Below are positions 54,131 to 64,000 of a stretch of DNA of 64,000 nt, in pieces (within the stretch, counting starts at the first letter, position 1; each line of letters opens with the position of its first letter). The stretch is from contig CM065880.1 of the NCBI GenBank assembly GCA_033439255.1, positions 1,798,001-1,862,000 of the forward strand. Reading direction: 5' to 3'. Both the position numbers and the translations under genes were made by a program. The notes under the pieces were generated by a model, which was not told the DNA's origin, made no database searches, and saw only the letters and a program-made list of their open reading frames with translations. The stretch comes from Hericium rajendrae. Lineage: Eukaryota > Basidiomycota > Agaricomycetes > Russulales > Hericiaceae.

Positions 54131-56222
54131 ATGCAGACAATAATCGACACATCTCCTCCTCAGTCCGCACCAACGACTCATCATCAAACAAATGGTCAAG
54201 CAACTAGTGCATCAGGTAGTTGTTTTTCATATCTACTTCGTACCTTTTCTCGTGATTTTGACACCACTACCCTTTCTTCTCTGCAGTCGATGCAGAACAG
54301 ACCCTCAAAAGGGCCTACTTGACAGCCCTTCCCCATGCACAAGTGGTAGAACTCTGTCTTGCGATCGATGGCCATCTTACTTCAGATGTAAAGGCCACAT
54401 TATGGCCTGCGAATCTGCAGGCCGCCATCGCGTCTCTCCAGGCTCAGCTGCCTCATTCGACCGCCTCTGCAACGCAAAATGGGGCTTCATTCTCCAATGC
54501 GACAATGTCTACTGGTCAGAGTGCTTCTACTGAGCAGCCAAAAGCTGCCGCAGAGCCTCCGATGGCTTCATTGACCGACTTTGCGCCGAATCCTCAGCCT
54601 CAGACAATCGCTTCGATCATCTCGAGCCATCCTGGGACGCCTGCGCCACAGGCAGGCCCATCTAAAATTGATCCTCCAAACCTTTCAGTTTTGCAGACAT
54701 CAACACCTGCCGCTGCATCCGCTTCGACGTCAAATGCTGTCCCCCCATCACAGGGCTCGTACCCTCACGCACCCTATGGCTTCGGCCAGACGCATCAACA
54801 CCCGTATCCGCATGCACCATACTATCCGCCTCCGCCGAACTTCCAGGCCCAGTTTCCACCCTCGTCCTCGTATCCATATTCACCATATCCTGGTCCTCAC
54901 CCACACCTTCCTTACGCCTCGGTTCCTAATTCGCAGCCATCCGGGTCGCCCTTCACATCCGCACCGCTGACGCGCCATGCCCTTACGATCCCACCGGATC
55001 CGAACGCCATGGGTGCCGATGATCTACCTAGCTACGAGGATATGATCGTGGAGGCTCTTAATGATCTCGATGATCCTGAGGGCTGCGCGCCGAAGGCGCT
55101 GTTCACCTGGATGGCGTCCCACTACCCGCTTCAGACGAACTTCAGACCATCTGCGAGCCAGGCCCTGCAAAAAGCGTACAAGAAGGGACGATTAGAGAAA
55201 AGCGAGGCGGGTAAATATAGACTGAATGTTAGTTGGGAAGGCGGGCCTGTACGTAACCATATCGCGATGTATTCCCCATTTGAATCGCGAACCTCACTGT
55301 TCACTCCACGCAGACTAATCGAAGGACGACCCGACGACCGCAGACTCTCAACCAGACGACTTTCGGACAACAGCAAGCGCCACTGTCCTCGCCCTTTACA
55401 CACGCACCCCTCACACACAATCACCACCAATCGGCCTCACCAGCACCCCATCCTCCCCCTGGTGTACTCGGACAACCTCCATATCCGAATTATCCCTATC
55501 CGTTCTCTCGTCCTCCACCTGTTTACCCTGCTTTCCACCCTCACCCTTCTCAACCTTCCGCCACCTCAGCCACTCGTCCAGCAGAAGGCATATTCCCTGC
55601 GCCGCCTCCCGACGCCTCTGCTGCAGAGCCAGCCGGCGCCACCACATCCGCGACCCAACCATCAGCAGCCCCGGTCTCAATCACCACCGAGGATGTTGGC
55701 GAGGGCAGCGATGCTTGGGTCGCAGCGCAGAACATTCTGCAGGCGATTAACTTCGGGACCTTTTTGCAAGGCGACCACCAGAGCTCGACGGCGCCCACCG
55801 AGCATGCAACAGGCCCTCCTCCAGAGCCCTTGGTGGTCTCTTCCCGTGCGGGCGCACCCACGCCTGCGCCTGTGCCCGCACACTCACCGCCGCCTATCAT
55901 CGCGAGTGTGGGCTTCGATCTGACGAGCGCCCCACAGAGGACAGGGCAGACCGCCGCCGAGCCGGGTCCCAGCCGCCCGGCGCCTGCATTGTCGAACGAG
56001 GACCGGGCGTCGCTGCAGGCGCAGCTAGCGCTCCTCGCCGCTCAGCTCGCGGAGATCGCGGAGGACACGCTGGGCGACGATCTGCAGGATGTATCGATGG
56101 ATGTGGACGGGGCCAATGGCTCGATCGAGGGCCCCGATGCTGAGTTCGAGGAGGACAGCGATGACAGCGACGATATGGAGATGGTACCCGTGCCCATGGT
56201 GGCGGATGCCCTACGAACATGA
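54131..56222 (+). CDS. Linker-histone (H15) domain protein, large
   Basis: Start ATG 54131 (MQTIIDTSPPQSAPTT). Intron 1 joins at SASG to VDAEQTLKRAYL, a short helical N-module (LPHAQVVELCLAIDGHL). A long Pro/Ser/Tyr-rich region with HPYPHAPYYPPPP-type runs follows. A winged-helix H1/H5-like domain spans about residues 265-335: LPSYEDMIVEALNDLDDPEG, ALFTWMASHYP, SASQALQKAYKKGRLEKSEA and GKYRLN. Intron 2 after EGGP joins in phase to TNRRTTRRPQ, then more Pro/Ser/Ala-rich sequence and an acidic end (EFEEDSDDSDDMEM), stop TGA 56220-56222. Total about 670 residues. The fold suggests DNA or nucleosome binding, but the protein lacks the Lys-rich tail of a true H1, so a chromatin-linked regulator is more likely. 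Confidence 0.85.
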
Positions 56223-57435
56223 CCCTGACACGATGATCTAGTGTTGTAGATTAGTGTCTCGTATACCGATCTCCCCAGTTATCCCCACACAAGCTACACG
56301 GTCATGATGGCATACTTGACGACATCCTCCTCTGCTGAACCGATTCAAATTGAATGGTTTGCAAATTCCGCCGACGGTACGATGGCGTCTAGATGCTCCG
56401 CCTCAACTCTGCCTACACGGGGAAATGATGTTGATCACTACTTAGTCTTATACCATGATCCCATACGTAACTGATCATGATGTCCACTAACCAAGCACGC
56501 CAACATCTGTTGTTATTCCTGTCAAATGTGGTATTATTGTGGTGCCCTGAGGGCAGGTCGTGGCCTGTCGTGGCCGATGCCCTCCGAGACAACGCGCGTA
56601 CTTACGGATCATAGTTATACACAACCCTCCCCGCCTCGTTGTGTACTAAAGACTGGTCACCAGTCTAGATCATAGTCATTCCACATGCACCTTCTTCAAG
56701 TTCAGCATCATCATACGCATTTGCGAAACAAGGCGGCCATACTGCCACAGCCTGCAGATGTTGCTGGTATAATTCAGGTCCGTTGCTATCTCTCTCGACT
56801 CCGACTCAAATAAGTAGAGAAGATCGGGAGCCAAATAGACTCGGCGGCTACCCGGCTCGCGCACTGTCAGTACCAGGGCCGAAGACCGCACGCAATCAAT
56901 AACAGCTGTTGACAGGTGCTGACGCCGTACATGTGCTCGATATCTCCAAAAGAACTGGAAAATTACTCACGAAAATATTTGCGGCCACACACACACTCTC
57001 GAGCCCCCACCCGTTAAGTACTCGCGAGCTACACGAGCTCATACAGCCTGACAACATCCATTCCGAAGGCCATCGGAGACAACCGATTAATGCATCATCG
57101 CGGAGATCGCTGCGCCGATCTGCAAGATCGACTTTGTCGAGATAACCGCAAAGCGCTAGGGCGACGCGGGACCAGGGCCCATATAAAGCCTGACAGCCCT
57201 TCTGGCGCGCGAAGGACGTTCGATGTCCCACCGTCTCTGACGTGTACCCCCTCTCACGACGCGGGCGAGTGCCCTGCAGTTGTCCCCCTAGGAATCCAAG
57301 GCGCATCGGTTGCGGTGCGGGACCACGGTCTGGAGTCGTGCTCTGCGGGTGATGGAAACGGCTGAGCATGCGGTGCATGTGGCAGCCCACATAATTATGA
57401 TGTGAGCTGGTTCTGTGACTCTGCGAGCTGTGGGA
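56223..57435. other. Gene-poor interval
   Basis: About 1.2 kb. A minus-strand remnant at 56891-56676 ends RMMMLNLKKVHVE, like the C-terminus of DUF6533 proteins (see findings). Nothing else supported. Confidence 0.4.
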
Positions 57436-59107
57436 TTGACTTTCAAGTCGTGATCAGAGACCGCTACAGTATCGTCGGTCAGTTGATTTTAGCCTGTCTT
57501 CGTTCTGCGGTTTACTGACACAATTAAATGCTTCAGCGTGTTGTGAGTCTTGGCAGTCAGTGACAAAGAAAAGCCGAGTCTGACATTTTTTGCTGGCTAC
57601 AGATGCGGTTGTTGTTTATGACTGGTTGACATCGTGTGTTCCCATACTGTGTACAAGCGTAACAATGACCTCACCCTCCACCCAGGCTTGACGAAGAAGT
57701 TGCTCTCGTACGTGCTCTTCTATGTCGCGTGCTGTTTCACATGACAACCTTGCAAAAAGATCCACCAAGTACGATGGACGGTCGTCAAAGCGACTTACCT
57801 AGTGTGCCGCTACTACCCATTGCTCGTTTCTTCATTTCATATCTGGGGCTATATACTGGATCATGACGAAGAGACTTGCGGACGAGTCTTACTTCCTCTT
57901 TATGTTTGCGTCATTCCTCTTGTGTGTCAATTTCATTCGGTGATCCACCGTGCAGGTTCTAACCGTTGAAACAATGCAGCAATTGTCTGCCCAAGGTGAC
58001 ACGTGTGGCTTCCGAGTCTTGTCCATATTACTCAACGTCTAGCCGTTCTAGCGGTGCTCATGCTGCGGACGTACGCCTTCGCGGGGAAAGAGCGATGGGT
58101 CCTCGTCCTTCTGTCCCTGGGCCTCGTCGGCCTGCTCGCATTCTCTCTCTCGGTCCAGATAGCCGATTTGCGGTGTCAGTCACCAAAGCCGTTGTCGCTT
58201 TGTGCCTTGTTGACCGTTTCTTAGTGGTTCAGTCGATATTCGCCACGTTCGGGAAAAGTGGATGTTTTGGAGACACCGATCATGAGGGTCTTCTAGTACC
58301 CGGAACATTGGGTGCTCCGCACATGGGTGTGAGTGAGAAAGCTTAGATCTTTCGATATGTGCGGTTATTGAGTTCGATGTCTGAGCAGTCAATATTTGTA
58401 AGTCACTGCTCGCTCCCTATGCTATACCTCATCAACGCCCTGAACAGATCGCTGCCTTTCTGTACGACGCGATGACTATGTCTATAGTCGTCTACGTGAG
58501 CCCTTCATCTCTAACAAGTTGGTCGATAGCCTCATATCCCTCCGGTGCCGTAGTACTGCATCCGTATCCATGGCGTGCAAGGAAGCCTTGGTTTTGATTT
58601 TATATGTAAAGGCGAGACCGTATCAACATTAATACGACTTCCTGGAGCTGACAGCGTTTCTAGCCGTTGGTGTCTTCGCTGCTATGAGTGCGCTGAATAT
58701 AGTTTCTGCCGCTATGTACCTGAGGTGACATATTTTTCCATCGCATTCATACAGTCCTTGACTCTTGTCCTCCAGCCCAAACCCTTTGTTGAACGGTATG
58801 GGTTCTTATTTTGCGCTTCTTCTTCCGGACGTCTTGGTAAGCGGTTTATCACTGTACTTCTGCCCCGCTCACCCGTGGGGCCCGCTGCAGGCTTGTCGGC
58901 TGTGCGTATGAAATGAATTATTTCCTCGCACCGAAGATCTGACCCTTTCCCAGAATTCTGATGCTTCGCCGAAGACTCAATCCGACCGCGTCGATGCATT
59001 CGCGCGAACGTTCACGTTTGATTCGAGAAGCCATCGAGATGGTGCCTCGAGAACTCGAGCCGGACTCTGTCAATAGTGCCAGTAATATGTTACATGAGCA
59101 TGTATAG
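57436..59107 (+). CDS. DUF6533-like multi-pass membrane protein, 5' end unresolved
   Basis: Exons chained by frame: RDRYSIV (donor about 57477), DAVVVYDWLTS, a 22-nt micro-exon giving LDEEVAL, then VRWTVVKATYLVCRYYPLL and FHIWGYILDHDEETC. This run (YDWL..LDEEV.L.W..RW...K..YL..RYYPL) is the signature of the basidiomycete DUF6533 family. Later exons supply QRLAVLAVLMLRTYAFAGKE, WVLVLLSLGLVGLLAF and FLAVGVFAAMSALNIVSAAM, further membrane helices, then ILMLRRRLNP and a charged C-terminus ending NMLHEHV, TAG 59105-59107. About seven helices are expected. I found no in-frame ATG before RDRYSIV, so another upstream exon is needed or the gene is damaged. Function of the family is unknown. Confidence 0.6.
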
Positions 59108-59558
59108 ATTTTTTGAACGTTGCACCGTCCCGCCGCACCTAACGACAGTCGTCCAATGACGTAGCAGCTATTGCAGGTATGGTGCGGACTTTGAATCTCG
59201 CTATCTCGATCTTATCTACCCCGGCCTGTAGCGGCAAACGTACTTGACCTGCTGTTAGATTTCTCGACTTCATAACGCAAATCATTCGCAACACGAGTCT
59301 ACACAAGGTTGGAAGTCCAATTTTCGTGTCTGCCATTGCAAACCCCAGTAATGATGGTGCCGAAGCGGTCTACAACAGCGCATTAAGTCTCACTCAGGAC
59401 TCCGGCGAGTCGAATGCAAGAGGAATAATACAGCGGGATCATACAAAGGCGCAAATTGAGGAAGACAAATGTAATCACAAGACGAAACAAGCCCGAGCCA
59501 GAGTCCGAGTACCTACTAAAACAACAACGTCCCCCACGGGAGCGTAACTACGAATGGT
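59108..59558. other. Convergent 3' intergenic region
   Basis: About 450 bp between the DUF6533-like gene and FKBP12. No gene or repeat recognised. Confidence 0.45.
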
Positions 59559-60173
59559 TTAGTTGATCTTCAGCAACTGGACCTCGAACCGCAGTGTCGC
59601 GTTCGGGGGAATCACGGGCGGGAAACCCCGCGCACCATAGGCCTGCATTCAGCACACGTCAATAGAGCGTACGGGAGAGGATCGTGGGTCCGTACATAAT
59701 CTGGCGTTGCTTCAAGAAGGGCGATTTCTCCGAGTGTTAGTTGGGGAACGCCTGATGATATCGATAAGTGATTAACTGATGAGGCGATTAGGGGTGCTAA
59801 AAAGGACGCACCCTCATCCCATCCCTTGATGACCTTCCCAACGCCAATCTCTGTCTCGAACGGGATGCCTCTGAATTAGGAGCGTTCTGTCAGCCTAAGT
59901 TAAAAGGAAGTGACGACGTAGAAGCGTACCGATCTCTGCTCGAGTCGAACTTCTTGCCATCGAGCAGAGTACCGACATAGTGTATTGTCACCTTGTCTGG
60001 AAGGAGCGACGACAGTTAGCGGGAACTCCGGGGTCATATGACGGAAACTGAACATACCACCACGCTGAGGCCTGGTAACGCCATCGCCGGCAGAAATGGT
60101 TGTTACAGTGACGCCCTACGCGCAAGGGGGTGTCAGGGGCAATAGGAGGAGCGCTAGGAAGGTTGCTTACCAT
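59559..60173 (-). CDS. fpr1: FKBP12-type peptidyl-prolyl isomerase
   Basis: The first exon is only ATG (60173-60171); an intron follows directly and exon 2 reads [19 protein letters not shown]. Four more introns; stop TAA 59561-59559. Canonical single FK506-binding domain of about 108 residues: [88 protein letters not shown]. Pocket residues seen include the Tyr of HYVG, the Asp of KKFDSS, the central Trp of KGWDE, the Tyr of DYAYG and IPP. Proline isomerase and receptor for FK506/rapamycin in the cytosol. Unlike most FKBP12s, ISP before DYAYG reads ATP. Complete. Confidence 0.97.
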
Positions 60174-60215
60174 GGTTCCAGGTGGGGGACGATGAAGGGA
60201 GGACACACCGAGGAG

Positions 60216-60222
60216 TTATATA
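60216..60222 (-). promoter_or_regulatory. TATA box of FKBP12
   Basis: Minus-strand TATATAA, 43 bp upstream of the FKBP12 start codon, the usual core-promoter position. Confidence 0.55.
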
Positions 60223-63200
60223 GGAGGCACGAGAGCGCGGCATGGTGGCTTTAGACTTATAGTGACGAGGGGCGGAGTGCGGATCTTGATCTGATCTGGC
60301 GTCATCCGACCAGTTTCCTCTCTGGATAACATTCCATTTGAACCTTGAGATTAGAATGAATCGTCTAGACCACTGTTATCGATGTCGATCTATCCAAAAC
60401 ATATGAACAACCAAACTCACCTCTCGATCGGAACCAGATCCAACCTCCTCCTGCTCCGCAAAATTCTCTGCTCTCTCATCGATAAGTCCTATATCGCATC
60501 CTGTCCCCATCTCTGTCCCCCGGTCTCGATCCCTCATCCTTCTCCGAAGCTTCTGCAGAACGTCCTTTTGATCTATCAGACGAATTAGCAAACCCGAAGA
60601 AGCTCTTTTAGAGCGCCATATCACCTTAATTGGCCCTCCTTCACCTGGACATCCTCCCGGATCACTCGACCACCACACCAAAACGTCAACAAAATCGAGA
60701 CCCCAGCCATTTGTCTTTGCCCCTCCATCTTTCGTACATACCCTATTTAGCGCGCGTGGCTCGCCCCTTCCTAGCATGACCGCCTCTGTGCGAACACGAG
60801 GGTGCCGAACACGAACTCGGATTCTGTTGCCACCGCTCGGGATTCGACATCGCCATTCGACACAGTCAGGCGAACAGATAACGAAAACGGCGCAGTCACA
60901 TTGACATTCAAAGCTCGATGGAAGCGATTCTCTCGGAAGAGGACGCATCTGTCACGACGCGATTAGCTCGACTTCTCAGTGACTGTCCGTCGGTGGTGAT
61001 TTATCTCCGTACTCCACTGTACAACAATCTATTTCGGAATGTGAGACTGAAGAAAGACGTACGGAAGCATGACACGAACTGAGCTGGCCGCGCGATGGCT
61101 TGGGCTATCGCTGGCTGCAGAAGCAGAAGTAGCCAGACTACAACCGTGCCCGATTGTCCTTGATAGCACAGAAGCAACGGAGGTGAAGCGAAGCTACAGA
61201 CTTCAGCTTCAGCCTATAAGCACAGCTGACTTCGGAAACATCCTGGCCGCACGGAACTGCCTCGGCTTGCTTGGCCAAACCGGTACCACGAATCAGACTT
61301 ACGCGCCATGAATGGCGAATATGAGCCGCATCGACGGAGAAAAAGAAGCACGAGGGACATACAGAACATGGCCGATCTGCATGAGGTAAAAAGTTTCCTT
61401 GACGTTGGTCGGCGAGTTTCTGTTCGCATGACGCCCCAGTAGGCGACATAATTAGCTGGACACGCTATTCACTGTGCGGGAGTACCTAGGCCCTTCGTAA
61501 GTCGGAGGCAATAAAGTCCAAACTATAACATACTGATCGCGAACATGAAGTGGGAACATTCTTGCATCCTATAAGTATTGCGAAGGTGAGCTTCAGAAAT
61601 GGACAGGATTTTTGTAACCGCGTCCGAATGGCCAGAGCGATGTCAAACACACACGGCTAGTCGCGCATCTGCTCATCCTCGCTCGCAGATCATCGCATTG
61701 CCTCTGAAAGACAAGATACTAGATATTGCGAAGTCGTACTGGCATATGTAGGATGAAGAGAACAAAATGAAGGGACAATGGCCAAGGCAAGATGGTGGCA
61801 ACGAAGAAGCCCGAAATGGAGCGTTCCAGTGCCACCTAAAGCCATCCACGTGATCGCGCATTTGCTTCGATGTCCACGAAACCTTTTCTGTATATATACA
61901 AGTACTTCTTGCTTTACTTCGTGACGACGACGATCTGTGGAACGACATCCCGGTCTCTCTTGACCATTCTCATGCGAAGGAAATCGCGCTTTTTGTGTAA
62001 TCACAAGTCGAATCTGGGACCACAACAAGTTATTCTCATGCAGATCGGTGAGGTGCTTCGCTCGAAGCTGGTTCTCCGAGAATCTCAATTCATTTACGCT
62101 GTCAGCTTTCACCTAGACGTGTGTAAAGAGAAAGGGAACTATTCTACCGTTTCTCTCACATGTATATTCCGGCTGCCGATCGGAAAGAAGGTGCCAAACA
62201 CAACAAGGAAGACACCACCACCGTGTCTCCTACTCGTGGGTGCTGCTCGGTCAAGCATTGATCAGCACCCCACCCTACAATGATCTCACTGAGTACGTTT
62301 GTTTCTCGGAGATTTGTTTTTGATTGCGATTGCTGGGCCCCTCGATATACCGGTCTATCGATGTTGAGATGTATCGGAGCAAAGGGCCCGACAAAGGTGT
62401 CCAGAACGCGACCCATCCAGATCTTGCAGGCGAGCAGATGCCCCAGCATATGATCGTGATGCGTCGCACCAGCGTTATCTCCCAATAATCGGGCCTTCTC
62501 ACCTGAGAAGCGAGTAGCCCGCGCTTTTACGTGCTTGGAACATCGTGCGATGTATCTATACTAACTTGGGACATATCCCCATTGCTGCGGTCCATGGTCT
62601 CAGTCGCGCACGGTACTTTCCGTTATCCTCGAACGTGCAGCGGGATCTGTTCCTTGTGCAGCGTGTGGCTGACATGGCAGCGACGCAGAATCTCGCCCAT
62701 GTCACCTGGTCAAACGTCTTTGCCATTGGCCCACTCAGAGGTGGATAAATTGGATACGTGTTCTGCACAGCGCGATGTGCACGATCTTCGAGCAGGCGCA
62801 ATTTTTGAGGCATCGCACCTACCTCACTGTTTCCCCCATCCATCCACTATTTAATTGGCCGTTTCCAGATAGCGGCAGCACGCTCGCCCCGGACGCTCAG
62901 GATGCAGGTTCAGTCAGTAAAGTGCTGTGAGTACTATATATTTTGCGCGCCAAATTCTTCGATCTCATTTTCCGTTTCGTATATCGTGCACTGGTCCAGG
63001 GCACCCAACTTCTTGATTCTATCAGGCTACCCGCTTCAAAAGTGGGGCACCAATGCTCTCCTTCCTCGCGCATTATCAAGCAGGATCTTGGGGGCACAGC
63101 GGATTTTCTTCCGGATGTCATTCAAGGGCTGGACAAGTCTAGCCTCACCCTAAACATGGAAACATGATATTCATTAAAGACAGCACGCTGGCTGGTATGT

Positions 63201-64000
63201 GCATCTTCTCAGATACAACGAAACCTGGCGAGCCACTGATTGCGCCTGCTGCCCGTGAAGTTCCTTCCGTCGTGGGCGCAGCGATAGCCAACGGGCGCGA
63301 TGTGCATAAGACTGCTGTGTCAGGATCCGATCCTGCTCAACACAGACGCGGTCGCTGATCAAACGGTCGACTGCCCCGCCCGTCAGGGTGAAGCACACAT
63401 TTTCGTACCCGATCGTTTTCCACAGGTTTCATGTCAAGCGCTGCTGGTCCACCCAGAGTATACGTTCGCGACAAAGTTGACACCAAAGGCACAGGGTCTG
63501 TCAGACGCCAACTTCGAGCTGTGCGAATCTCTTTTTGAATATCTAGCTTGCTAAGCCCTTTCTTATCATTATTAGAATCTGCACTCGACCAACTCGCTTC
63601 ACGTGATACTACCGAGTCCGAGCCTCCAAGCAGGCCGTTGATTCGCATCATGGCCCCCCACGGGCCCTGTGGGTTGCCACCCAGATAGAAGCACAACAGC
63701 CGCCTGGGCACTACCCGTCCGGGCTGCATGCGGACTCTCCTATTCCGCGATCCTGATGCGTGTGCGGCCAGTCCTGCTGCAAAAGCGCCGTCCCCACCAA
63801 TCTGGCAAAATGCATCACCGAAGGACCCATTTTTGTCGACGTTGATGCTGATTTCTCCGGCATCCGGCAGCGGCCGAACGCTCAAGCTCAGCGATGTAAG
63901 TTTGAACACGCGGGTGGCCAAGGACACTGGCGTCTCCTCGGCCATCCAAGTTCCAAGGGACATGAACAGGCGGGCGCGTACGATTCACACCTTCTATTCT
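60223..64000. other. Right-end interval without a defensible gene
   Basis: About 3.8 kb. Around 60540-60990 (+) a Pro/Ser/Arg-rich frame (DELANPKKLFLERHITLIGPP ... SARGSPLPSMTASVRTR) looks protein-like but lacks a start and shifts frame before NTNSDSVATARDS. A 208-codon minus frame at 63963-63337 and several shorter frames (61870-62283 +, 62485-62156 -) show no family motifs. No tRNA, transposon or tandem repeat was recognised. A gene may start near the right edge, where a plus frame stays open. Confidence 0.35.

Noticed and set aside
63337-63963. 208-codon minus-strand frame starting MSLGTWMAEE
   Set aside because: No recognisable motif, and plus frames are also partly open; kept only as unresolved sequence.
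1-64000. CRISPR arrays, operons, ribosome binding sites, rRNA, integrated phage or intact transposons
   Set aside because: The window is spliced nuclear fungal DNA; no regularly spaced repeats, rRNA or transposase/reverse-transcriptase motifs were seen.

Overview
The window is nuclear DNA from a filamentous basidiomycete, most likely an Agaricomycete. Its genes are cut by many short (about 45-70 nt) GT-AG introns. It carries families typical of that group: a DUF6533-like membrane protein, F-box/leucine-rich proteins, expanded AIG1-type GTPases and a CHFR-like ligase without an FHA domain. There is one intron-containing tRNA gene. No operons, rRNA, CRISPR array or intact transposon were seen. 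All exon joins were worked out by eye from reading frame, splice consensus and family conservation.

Layout. 1-5590 (+): 3' part of an aquaglyceroporin, a multi-pass transporter-like protein and an atypical homeodomain factor. 5930-11787 (-): a DCAF4-type WD40 protein, a decayed metallo-beta-lactamase pseudogene and an F-box protein. 12514-13403 (+): a conserved-looking gene of unknown function. 13.4-15.3 kb: gene-poor, with an imperfect inverted repeat. 15283-19688 (+): a large RA-PH (Ras-effector type) protein. 20010-22276 (-): FACT subunit Pob3, divergent from alpha-actinin (22534-25353), which is followed by cofilin. 26.8-34 kb: mitochondrial genes (COX20, porin, a small membrane protein) mixed with a Cdc25/rhodanese-like phosphatase and a second F-box protein. 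34.4-40.8 kb: a CHFR-like RING ligase convergent with a Kelch-BTB (Ral2/Mds3-like) protein. 42.9-44.1 kb: tRNA-Pro(CGG) and pyridoxamine-phosphate oxidase. 44.3-51.0 kb: three AIG1/GIMAP-like GTPase paralogues, two of them ending in CaaX boxes. 51.3-60.2 kb: class I fructose-bisphosphate aldolase, a small mitochondrial-type protein, a linker-histone-fold protein, a DUF6533-like protein and FKBP12. 60.2-64 kb: no gene I can defend.

Most genes are housekeeping. Functional neighbours include the actin-binding pair alpha-actinin/cofilin and two proteins of Ras-linked architecture (RA-PH and Kelch-BTB). The GTPase cluster is the strongest candidate for an undescribed system: a head-to-head pair plus a tandem duplicate, with a P-loop G domain, a long C-terminal coiled coil, and two different predicted membrane-targeting tails.
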